This document shows, piece by piece, positions 1 to 5,710 of a DNA stretch of 9,640 nucleotides. The stretch comes from Candidatus Omnitrophica bacterium UBA1562 (GTDB lineage: Bacteria > Omnitrophota > Gorgyraeia > Gygaellales > Profunditerraquicolaceae): contig DCOU01000036.1 in assembly GCA_002322525.1 (NCBI GenBank), positions 1 through 9,640 on the forward strand. Direction: 5' to 3'. The translations under genes and the position numbers were made by a program. Position 1 is the first letter of the stretch. The number at the start of each line of letters is the position of its first letter. The notes beneath the pieces are model-generated. The model was given only the letters and a program-made list of their open reading frames with translations, had not been told where the DNA came from and did not search any database.

Positions 1-14
1 AGAAAAGTGATTAA
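1..14 (+). CDS. 3' tail of an upstream gene (possibly rpsF), inferred
   Basis: Only the last few codons would be inside the window: AAA AGT GAT TAA, giving a C-terminus K-S-D. The reading rests on analogy. The stop codons of rpsR, rplI and bamA are each the TAA at the start of a TAAGTGAG/TAAGTAAG repeat foot, and the same TAAGTGAG occurs here at 12-19. In many bacteria rpsF (ribosomal protein S6) precedes ssb-rpsR, so rpsF is the natural candidate. Nothing in these few codons identifies the protein, and the frame is not independently supported. Confidence 0.25.
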
Positions 15-36
15 GTGAGCACATAAGTTATGGAGC
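11..36 (+). repeat. Solo half-unit of the intergenic palindromic element family
   Basis: TTAAGTGAG followed by CACATAAGTTATG and GAGC. This matches the left end of the element after bamA (5522-5547) at all but one base, and the outer ends of the element at 923-1113 nearly as well. A clear mirror partner (CTCATTTAA-type right foot) is not seen before ssb. Candidate return strands for the stem lie at 91-98 (TAACTTAT) and 180-188 (ATAACTTAT), the second followed about 18 bases later by CCGAAC, which resembles the usual 3' foot. The element therefore looks degraded or rearranged. Confidence 0.6.
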
Positions 37-231
37 ACGACTTTGTTAAAAATGCATTTTTCCTCAGACAATCAAAGGATAAAGTTTTCTTAACTTATTG
101 CTAAACAATGACTTATCTTTTTAATAATAGTAAAATAAGGTCAAAAATTAACATAGTAGTGTTATGGGTTGAAAAACTAATAACTTATAACTGGTAACTA
201 ATAACTCCGAACGAGCGAAGGGAGAGAGGCA
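37..231. other. Non-coding ssb leader, AT-rich
   Basis: No coding region is visible. The stretch is AT-rich and contains two close direct copies of ACTAATAACT around 177-186 and 198-207. A weak promoter-like pair is TTGCTA (98-103), then 17 bases, then TTAATA (121-126), but in AT-rich DNA this could be chance. The end carries a purine-rich ribosome binding site, GGGAGAGAGG (220-229), just before the ssb ATG. Confidence 0.4.
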
Positions 232-672
232 ATGGCTAATTTTAATAAGGTATTACTCATTGGCAATTTGACTAAAGACCCGGAATTACGCTATACGCCA
301 CAGGGCACAGCTGTAGTTAATCTGAGGCTTGCCGTAAATAGAAGATATCGGGATAAGAATCAAGAACTAAAAGAGGAAACCTGTTTTGTTACAGCGGTAG
401 TCTGGAATAAGCAGGCAGAGACCTGCAATCAATATCTGCATAAAGGCAGCCCCCTTCTTGTTGAAGGCAGGCTTCAGTCGCGCTCCTGGGAAGATAATTC
501 CGGCCAGAAACGCAATGTCCTTGAGGTAAGGGCAGAACGCGTCCAATTTCTTGGGAAAGCGCCTGCCAAAGAGGCAACTGAACCGCCTGAAGGACAGCCT
601 CAGGAGCCATCTGCAGAAACTACAGAGACAGCATGGTTAGAAGAAAGCGAGGATAAACCCAATGCCAGTTAA
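232..672 (+). CDS. ssb: Single-stranded DNA-binding protein SSB
   Basis: 146 aa. It coats single-stranded DNA in replication, repair and recombination, normally as a homotetramer in the cytoplasm. Residues about 3-108 are a typical SSB OB fold: N-terminal NKVLLIGNLTKDPELRYTP, then VVWNKQAE (Trp58) and LLVEGRLQSRSWED (Trp86), matching the DNA-stacking aromatic regions of bacterial SSBs. Residues 109-146 are a short acidic, Pro/Glu-rich low-complexity tail. The tail ends in WLEESEDKPNAS and lacks the canonical acidic tip ending in Pro-Phe (DDDIPF type) that binds partner proteins. The start is the ATG at 232, preceded by a purine-rich Shine-Dalgarno at 220-229. The 3' end overlaps rpsR by 11 bases, indicating translational coupling. 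Confidence 0.96.
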   Translation: MANFNKVLLIGNLTKDPELRYTPQGTAVVNLRLAVNRRYRDKNQELKEETCFVTAVVWNKQAETCNQYLHKGSPLLVEGRLQSRSWEDNSGQKRNVLEVRAERVQFLGKAPAKEATEPPEGQPQEPSAETTETAWLEESEDKPNAS

Positions 673-925
673 GAAGATAAAAAGAGTTATTAAAAAACGA
701 GACGTCCTTGCAACCATAAGAAAAAAATTCTGCCGGTTATGTGTAGCTAAAGTTAAAAGTATTATAGATTATAAAGATGTAAAAAGGCTGGAGGCGTTTA
801 TTAAAGAGAGGGGCAAGATTGTCTCGACGCGCATTTCCGGTAATTGCGCTAAACATCAAAGAATGGTTGCAGGGGCAATTAAAAAGGCAAGGTATATGTC
901 ACTCCTGCCTTATACGAGAATATAA
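662..925 (+). CDS. rpsR: 30S ribosomal protein S18
   Basis: 87 aa, a component of the small-subunit platform next to S6. Family signatures are the central IDYKDVKRLEAFIKERGKI, then RISGNCAKHQR, and the C-terminal LLPYTRI. The N-terminus is Lys/Arg-rich, as expected for an rRNA-binding protein. Cys24-x-x-Cys27 together with Cys62-x-x-His65 could form a metal-binding set, as described for cysteine-containing variants of some ribosomal proteins; this is inference. The start ATG lies inside the end of ssb, with a GAGGA ribosome binding site at 649-653 in the ssb coding sequence. Its TAA stop (923-925) is also the first three bases of the palindromic element that fills the gap to rplI. Confidence 0.96.
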   Translation: MPVKKIKRVIKKRDVLATIRKKFCRLCVAKVKSIIDYKDVKRLEAFIKERGKIVSTRISGNCAKHQRMVAGAIKKARYMSLLPYTRI

Positions 926-1113
926 GTAAGGACATAAGTTATGGAGCCTTATTCTAAAATGTAAGCGACATAACTTATCAGTCCGAACTTACCCCCCACC
1001 ACTTTCGTATTTAGCCTATGCTATATTGAAAGTGGTGGGGGGTTAAATTCGCGCAAATAACTTATGTCGAAGTAGATTAAAATAGTTGCTCCATAAGTTA
1101 TGCGCTCATTTAA
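923..1113. repeat. Mirror palindromic intergenic element A (rpsR-rplI gap)
   Basis: About 190 bases with inverted ends. The left unit (923-991) has foot TAAGTAAG, a basal stem GAC/GTC (931-933 with 981-983), and an upper stem ATAAGTTATG/CATAACTTAT (934-943 with 969-978). Two bases are bulged on the 3' arm (979-980), and the unit closes with foot CGAACTTA. The right unit (1043-1113) is the same design on the other strand: basal stem GCGC/GCGC (1051-1054 with 1102-1105), bulge at 1055-1056, upper stem 1057-1066 with 1092-1101, and feet TTAAATTC and CTCATTTAA. Between them is the GC-rich hairpin at 992-1042. The element runs exactly from the rpsR stop codon to one base before the rplI ATG. Confidence 0.85.
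992..1042. repeat. GC-rich central hairpin of element A
   Basis: A perfect 15-bp stem, CCCCCCACCACTTTC (992-1006) with its complement (1028-1042), encloses a 21-base loop (1007-1027). The hairpin recurs at 1575-1625 with the same stem and same flanks (AACTTA before, TTAAATTC after), but the loop there is the reverse complement of this one with one mismatch. No T-run follows, so it does not look like a standard intrinsic terminator. The loop contains TGCTATATT (1019-1027), which resembles an extended -10 promoter motif pointing towards rplI. Confidence 0.9.
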
Positions 1114-1114
1114 G

Positions 1115-1558
1115 ATGGAAGTTATCTTAAATCAAGATATAGATAGAATTGGTAAGGCAGGCTACATCGTAAAAGTAAAAAACGGGTTTGCCCGTAATTT
1201 TCTTATACCTAACGGCCTGGCTGTGCCTGTAACTTCCGCAAACCTTAAAAAATTAGAACAAGAAAAACAGCAAAAGACCTTACAATTAGAGAAAGTAAAA
1301 CGAGAAGCCGAAGAACTTAAGGCAAAATTAGCACGTCTTTCCTTAACCATAACGGTTTTAGTCCATGAAGAAGATAAGTTATATGCGAATATAACTTCCC
1401 AGGATTTAGCAGCTGCCCTGAAGGAAGAAGGTTTTAATATCGATAAAAATTCAATTGTGTTGGATGAGCCGATAAAGTCTTTGGGGATATATGAAGTGCC
1501 TGTAAATTTACATCCGGAGATTCTTGCAAAGATAAAAGTTTGGATTGTTAAAAAATAA
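1115..1558 (+). CDS. rplI: 50S ribosomal protein L9
   Basis: 147 aa, typical length for bacterial L9, a two-domain protein at the base of the L1 stalk. The N-terminal domain has the diagnostic GYIVKVKNGFARNFLIPNG (about residues 16-34). A Lys/Glu-rich connecting helix (about 42-75, LKKLEQEKQQKTLQLEKVKR) follows. The C-terminal domain is about 76-147 (ITSQDLAAALKEEG and KSLGIYEVPVNLHPEI). The start is set at ATG 1115 (MEVILNQD) because L9 proteins begin M-x-V-I-L. An in-frame ATG at 1100 would add five residues encoded by the repeat foot. No Shine-Dalgarno is visible: the bases before ATG are the element end GCTCATTTAAG. The stop TAA is shared with the foot of element B. Confidence 0.96.
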   Translation: MEVILNQDIDRIGKAGYIVKVKNGFARNFLIPNGLAVPVTSANLKKLEQEKQQKTLQLEKVKREAEELKAKLARLSLTITVLVHEEDKLYANITSQDLAAALKEEGFNIDKNSIVLDEPIKSLGIYEVPVNLHPEILAKIKVWIVKK

Positions 1559-1708
1559 GTGAGGCCCAAACTTACCCCCCACCACTTTCAATATAGCATG
1601 GGCTAAATACGAAAGTAGTGGGGGGTTAAATTCCCAGACGCTTAAGATTAGTTAACGAAGCAGCTACAATTTACGTCGTTACACTCCGTAAATTGTCTGC
1701 TCATTTAA
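1556..1708. repeat. Mirror palindromic intergenic element B (rplI-dnaB gap), left arm collapsed
   Basis: Same family as the element at 923-1113. The left unit is reduced to its feet: TAAGTGAGG (1556-1564) runs almost directly into CCCAAACTTA (1565-1574), with the hairpin between them missing. Next come the central hairpin (1575-1625) and TTAAATTC (1626-1633). The right unit has a hairpin GCAG (1660-1663), bulge CT, ACAATTTACG (1666-1675) pairing with CGTAAATTGT (1687-1696) and CTGC (1697-1700), and ends CTCATTTAA. About 24 extra bases (1636-1659) separate the upstream foot from this hairpin. The stem sequence differs from element A but keeps pairing and the two-base bulge. Confidence 0.8.
1575..1625. 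repeat. GC-rich central hairpin of element B, loop inverted relative to the first copy
   Basis: CCCCCCACCACTTTC (1575-1589) pairs with GAAAGTAGTGGGGGG (1611-1625), with one mismatch compared with the perfect stem at 992-1042. The loop (1590-1610) equals the reverse complement of the loop at 1007-1027 at 20 of 21 positions. The bases outside the stem (AACTTA before, TTAAATTC after) have the same orientation in both copies, so the hairpin interior is flipped relative to its surroundings. Confidence 0.9.
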
Positions 1709-1710
1709 CG

Positions 1711-3051
1711 ATGGCAGATATGACTTTAGATAAACTTCCGCCGCAGAATCTTGAAGCTGAGATGGCAGTATTAGGTTCGATGTTGATGGATGAAGATGCC
1801 ATATCTTCAGCCACAGAATTATTAGATAAGGGTTCCTTTTACAAAGACACCCATAAAAAAATATTTGAGGCAATATCAAACCTCTACAATGCCAATAAGG
1901 CAGTTGACCTCATTACCCTTACCGATGAATTAAAAAGAAATGAAACCCTTGATGAGATAGGCGGAGCGAGCTTCTTAACCGCGTTGGTTAATTCTGTTCC
2001 TACCGCAGCCAACATAAGCCATTACGTTAGTATTGTAAAAGAAAAATATATATTAAGGACTCTTATAAATAATGCCACAAAGATCGTTTCTCTGTGTTAT
2101 GAGAGCGAAGGTAATGTAGATGAGGTAGTGGATAGCGCAGAGAAGTTTATATTCGAAGTTAGCGACAGGAAGCAGCATGGCAGTTACGTGCATCTTAAGG
2201 AAGTCATTAAGGACAGTATTGAAAATATAGACAGGCTTTATCAGAAAAAGGCGCACGTTACAGGTATACCGTCAGGGTTTATAGATTTTGATAGTAAGAC
2301 TTCCGGCCTTCAGGAATCAGATTTAATTGTCATTGCCGGAAGGCCTTCTATGGGTAAAAGCGCCTTTGCCTTGGGGATAGCCGAATATGCAGGGGTAATT
2401 GAGAAGATACCTTTAGCATTTTTTAGTTTAGAGATGTCCAAGGAACAGTTAGTCCAGAGGATGCTCTGCGCTCACGCTAAAGTTGATGCGCATAAAGTAA
2501 GGACCGGTTATCTTTCGCCTTCGGATTGGCCCCGTTTGACTGCCGCAGCAGGAAAACTTTCCGAAGCGTCTATATTTATAGATGACTCACCTGCGATTTC
2601 AGTTATGGAGTTGCGCGCTAAGGCGCGCCGGCTAAAAGCGCACCAGGATATAAAGTTAATTATTTTAGATTACATGCAGTTAATGCGGGGGTCTGGTCAC
2701 GAAGAAAATAGGCAACAGGAAATTTCCGATATCTCGCGTTCCCTAAAGTCACTGGCACGAGAATTAGACGTTCCCATAGTGGCGATAAGCCAATTGTCCC
2801 GTGCCGTAGAGGCGCGCACAGACCACCGGCCGCAGCTTTCCGATTTAAGAGAATCCGGAGCCATAGAGCAAGACGCAGATGTGGTTGTCCTGATATTAAG
2901 GGAAGAGTATTATAAACCTACTCCTGAAAATGAGGGCATAGCAGAAGTTATCATTGCCAAGCAACGCAATGGCCCTGTGGGCTCGATGAAATTAGCTTTT
3001 ATCAAAGAATACACCAGGTTTGAGAACATCGCAAGAGCAGAAGAAGTATAA
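1711..3051 (+). CDS. dnaB: Replicative DNA helicase DnaB
   Basis: 446 aa, usual DnaB length. It is the hexameric ATP-driven helicase that unwinds DNA at the replication fork and loads primase. The N-terminal domain (about 8-110, PPQNLEAEMAVLGSMLMDEDAI) is the primase-interacting part. The RecA-like motor has Walker A GRPSMGKS (about 210-217), SLEMSKEQL, Walker B LIILDYMQLM (about 316-325), the QLSRAVEAR segment (about 361-369), DLRESGAIEQDAD (about 379-390), and KQRNG (about 417-421) with the conserved arginine-finger region. No intein is present. The ATG at 1711 is chosen: an in-frame TTG at 1693 would add six residues encoded by the repeat end GCTCATTTAA and is unlikely. No Shine-Dalgarno is visible. 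A terminator follows, closing the ssb-dnaB block. Confidence 0.96.
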   Translation: MADMTLDKLPPQNLEAEMAVLGSMLMDEDAISSATELLDKGSFYKDTHKKIFEAISNLYNANKAVDLITLTDELKRNETLDEIGGASFLTALVNSVPTAANISHYVSIVKEKYILRTLINNATKIVSLCYESEGNVDEVVDSAEKFIFEVSDRKQHGSYVHLKEVIKDSIENIDRLYQKKAHVTGIPSGFIDFDSKTSGLQESDLIVIAGRPSMGKSAFALGIAEYAGVIEKIPLAFFSLEMSKEQLVQRMLCAHAKVDAHKVRTGYLSPSDWPRLTAAAGKLSEASIFIDDSPAISVMELRAKARRLKAHQDIKLIILDYMQLMRGSGHEENRQQEISDISRSLKSLARELDVPIVAISQLSRAVEARTDHRPQLSDLRESGAIEQDADVVVLILREEYYKPTPENEGIAEVIIAKQRNGPVGSMKLAFIKEYTRFENIARAEEV

Positions 3052-3056
3052 ATGAA

Positions 3057-3089
3057 AAATGAAAAAGGGGCCAGGCCCCTTTTTCATTT
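3057..3089. terminator. Intrinsic terminator after dnaB, possibly bidirectional
   Basis: A 14-bp perfect stem, AAATGAAAAAGGGG (3057-3070) with CCCCTTTTTCATTT (3076-3089), and a 5-base loop CCAGG that could itself pair CC/GG. The GC-rich core followed by TTTTT on the + strand fits rho-independent termination after dnaB. The matching A-run on the left would let it work on the other strand too. It is the only gap hairpin in the window with this classical form. Confidence 0.8.
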
Positions 3090-3090
3090 G

Positions 3091-3119
3091 TTGATTAAAG
3101 CAGATAAATCCAATATAAT
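3091..3119 (+). promoter_or_regulatory. Sigma70-type promoter for bamA and the lipid A operon
   Basis: TTGATT (3091-3096) as -35, a 17-base spacer, and a perfect TATAAT (3114-3119) as -10. It lies directly after the dnaB terminator and directly before bamA. A start point seven bases after the -10 would be about 3126, which is the A of an ATG in the bamA frame, so the transcript may be leaderless. Confidence 0.65.
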
Positions 3120-3125
3120 ATGGTA

Positions 3126-5525
3126 ATGCGCAGGTTATTTTTTATATTCTTAATTACCTTTATAATAATATCAGGCATTAGCTTATCTTCGTTTGCTCAA
3201 AGTGAGCAAAATCAAACACAGGCACAGCCGCAAGAAAAGCAGCAAACCCCTGAAGAAACCGCCCGTAATTTGGTTACTGCCATAGAGATAAAAGGCAATA
3301 AAAACATAAGCAGCAATACCATTATATCTAAAATAAAGACTAAGATGGGCAGCCCCTATCAGGAGACTGTCACAAGCGATGATTTAAAACGCCTCTACCT
3401 CCTAGGTTATTTTAGCGATATAAAGATCGATACCGAAGTTTATAAAGATGGGTTGAAGGTAATAATTACTGTTACGGAAAGGCCTATAATCGAGAAGATA
3501 ACGTTCTTGGGCATAAACCGCCTGACGATGAGAGAAGATAAGCTCAAGGAAACCTTAAAGTCAAAGGAGACGCAATATTTGGATTATCCTAATCTAACCG
3601 AAGATGCCAGGACCATTAAGAAATTATACGAAAAGATAGGTTATGCTCATGCTGAGGTAAATTACAAGGTAGATATCAATAAAGATACGGGCAAGGCAAG
3701 AATAGAATTTAATACGGCTGAGGGCAGGAGGCTCAGGATTAAGAATATTCTTGTCGAAGGCAATAAAAACTTTTCCACAAGACGCATATTAAGATTGCTG
3801 AAAACTAAACGGGCGTGGTTTTTTAATGCGGGGGTATTAAAAGAGGAGGTATTATTAGAAGATATTGAGCGCCTAAAATCATTCTATCACCGGGAGGGCT
3901 TTACCGATGTAGTAGTTGATTACAAAGTTGAATCTCATCCCAAGAAACCGTTTTTATTGTTCATTACTATCAAAATCCAGGAGGGCAAAAAATACCTCGT
4001 CGGTAATGTGACTGTTCAGGGTAACGAGCACATTCCTAAGAAGGATATCCTGGAAAGGTTAAAGGAATGTGTTCCCGGAAAGGTCTTTAGCGAGGAAGCA
4101 TTATCGCAAGATGTGGTTAATGTGCAGGGCCTATATTTTGACCGCGGATATATATCGGCGCAGGTCAAAGAGACCGCTTCCTTAAATTCCTATACCGGCC
4201 GCATTGATATCGTCTATAATATCAACGAGAATGAGATTGCATATGTGGATAAAATAAAGGTAAGGGGTAATGTTAAGACTAAAGATATAGTTATCCGTCG
4301 GGAACTAAGAATAAGGCCCGGCGATAAATTTGATGGCGAAAAGCTAAAACGCAGTAAAGAGAGATTACAAAACCTGGGATTCTTTGAAGAAATAAAATAC
4401 GATACCGAAGATACCCAGGTGTCCGATAAGAAGGATTTGGTGGTTGAGGTAAAGGAGTCAAAGACAGGGGCTTTTAGCTTTGGCGGCGGTTACAGCAGTG
4501 TTGAGCAATTTGTGGGATTTGTAGAAATCGAACAGAAGAATTTTGACTGGAAGAACTTTCCTTATTTTACCGGCGGCGGCCAAGACCTAAAACTAAGGGG
4601 ATCAATCGGCTCGGTTAGCGATAGCTTTGATTTGAGTTTTACCGAACCCTGGGTTTTTGACTACCCGGTTTCTTTTGGTTTTGATGCCTATAAACGCACT
4701 CACAAAAGAGAAGAGGATATAGGTTATGGTTACGATGAAGACATAAAGGGTGGGGATTTACGTTTAGGTAAAGAGCTCTCAGAATACCTCAGAGCAGACC
4801 TGATGTACCGCCATGACACTATTAAGATTACGGATATAACAGAGAATGCCAGCAATGACCTGCTGAAAGAGTATGGCAGCAACACCATCAGTAGTATGCA
4901 ATTTGGCCTCACCTTTGATACCAGAGACAATGCGCTTGATCCTACCAGAGGTAATATATTAAGCGGTTCTTTAGAGTCTGCAGGCGGGCCTTTTGGCGGA
5001 GATAAAGATTTTATGAAATTCTTTGGTCGAGCCTCACATTATTTACCTATGTTTGGCGGTTCTGTCCTCGAATTCAGGGGCCGGATAGGTTTAGCCAAAC
5101 CTTATGGTGATTCTGACCGCCTACCCATATATGAAAGGTACTTTGCTGGCGGTGCCTATAGTATCAGAGGCTACGATGAAAGAAAAGTCGGTCCGATTGA
5201 TCCTACTTCTAAAGACCCCTTGGGAGGCGCATCCATGGCGGTGGGTAATATCGAATATACCTATCCTTTGTTTAGTTTCTTAAAAGTGGCTGCATTCTAT
5301 GATGTGGGTAATGTTTGGGAAAAATTAGGCGATATTTTCTCGTCCAAAGATACAAGCAGTCCGCTTAATACTGGTGGTTTTAAATCCGGCGTAGGCCTTG
5401 GCGTAAGAATCAAGACTCCTATCGGCCCTATAATGCTTGATTACGGTATTCCTTTAAATACAGAACCCGGTAGCGACAGGCGAGGTAGCGGTAAGTTTCA
5501 CTTTAGCATGAGTCACGGGTTTTAA
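3126..5525 (+). CDS. bamA: Outer membrane protein assembly factor BamA
   Basis: 799 aa from this start, the usual BamA size. It is the Omp85 insertase that folds beta-barrel proteins into the outer membrane. Residues 1 to about 25 form a signal peptide (MRRLFFIFLITFIIIS, cleavage near SSFAQ), followed by a Gln/Glu-rich linker. Five POTRA domains follow at about 49-121, 122-204, 205-288, 291-371 and 372-445, with repeated I-x-G-N and GYF/GFF motifs. The barrel runs from about 447 to 799. It includes the loop-6 motif SIRGYD (679-684), the counterpart of VRGF, and a terminal strand ending FHFSMSHGF with the C-terminal Phe typical of a BAM signal. ATG 3126 is preferred over the in-frame ATG at 3120, which directly abuts the TATAAT. 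No Shine-Dalgarno is present. It leads the envelope gene cluster. Confidence 0.95.
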   Translation: MRRLFFIFLITFIIISGISLSSFAQSEQNQTQAQPQEKQQTPEETARNLVTAIEIKGNKNISSNTIISKIKTKMGSPYQETVTSDDLKRLYLLGYFSDIKIDTEVYKDGLKVIITVTERPIIEKITFLGINRLTMREDKLKETLKSKETQYLDYPNLTEDARTIKKLYEKIGYAHAEVNYKVDINKDTGKARIEFNTAEGRRLRIKNILVEGNKNFSTRRILRLLKTKRAWFFNAGVLKEEVLLEDIERLKSFYHREGFTDVVVDYKVESHPKKPFLLFITIKIQEGKKYLVGNVTVQGNEHIPKKDILERLKECVPGKVFSEEALSQDVVNVQGLYFDRGYISAQVKETASLNSYTGRIDIVYNINENEIAYVDKIKVRGNVKTKDIVIRRELRIRPGDKFDGEKLKRSKERLQNLGFFEEIKYDTEDTQVSDKKDLVVEVKESKTGAFSFGGGYSSVEQFVGFVEIEQKNFDWKNFPYFTGGGQDLKLRGSIGSVSDSFDLSFTEPWVFDYPVSFGFDAYKRTHKREEDIGYGYDEDIKGGDLRLGKELSEYLRADLMYRHDTIKITDITENASNDLLKEYGSNTISSMQFGLTFDTRDNALDPTRGNILSGSLESAGGPFGGDKDFMKFFGRASHYLPMFGGSVLEFRGRIGLAKPYGDSDRLPIYERYFAGGAYSIRGYDERKVGPIDPTSKDPLGGASMAVGNIEYTYPLFSFLKVAAFYDVGNVWEKLGDIFSSKDTSSPLNTGGFKSGVGLGVRIKTPIGPIMLDYGIPLNTEPGSDRRGSGKFHFSMSHGF

Positions 5526-5579
5526 GTGAGGACATAAGTTATGGAGCGATAGCGAACATAACTTATATGTCCGAACTTA

Positions 5580-5637
5580 TCCCGCCGAGTGCATCAAAAT
5601 TGTCGTAGAGAATTTTGATGCATTTTACGAGGCGGGA
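5580..5637. repeat. First central hairpin of element C
   Basis: Outer stem TCCCGCC (5580-5586) with GGCGGGA (5631-5637), and inner perfect 12-bp stem TGCATCAAAATT (5590-5601) with AATTTTGATGCA (5611-5622), loop 5602-5610. It directly follows AACTTA, the same place as the GC-rich hairpins at 992 and 1575, so the central slot of the element is filled with different palindromes in different copies. Confidence 0.8.
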
Positions 5638-5653
5638 GCGATTGATAACATGT

Positions 5654-5710
5654 ATCCCTCGCTTAAGCAGTTGAAAATTTCTTTGAAATTTTCTGCGTAA
5701 GCTTCGGGAT
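5654..5710. repeat. Second central hairpin of element C
   Basis: A long imperfect hairpin: ATCCC/GGGAT (5654-5658 with 5706-5710), GCTTA/TAAGC (5661-5665 with 5698-5702), GCAG/CTGC (5667-5670 with 5693-5696), and GAAAATTTC/GAAATTTTC (5673-5681 with 5685-5693), with a TTT loop. The paired blocks cover most of both arms. The first 16 bases from 5653 recur with one mismatch at 9615-9630, at the end of lpxA. Confidence 0.75.

Noticed and set aside
992..1042. GC-rich hairpin as a rho-independent terminator after rpsR
   Set aside because: The stem is strong, but the following bases are TTAAATTC with no T-run, and the same hairpin recurs inside a larger symmetric element. Compare 3057-3089, which has the classical form.
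923..1113. A riboswitch or ribosomal-protein leader controlling rplI
   Set aside because: The same units occur in inverted orientation within each element and in gaps before unrelated genes (dnaB, skp), which does not fit a gene-specific RNA sensor.
389..1569. Antisense open frames opposite ssb (389-610) and rplI (1162-1569)
   Set aside because: Both lie opposite well-identified genes, have no recognisable domains or ribosome binding sites, and look like shadows of the coding strand.
1693..1710. Upstream TTG start for dnaB
   Set aside because: It would encode six residues from the end of the repeat element; the ATG at 1711 gives the expected N-terminus.
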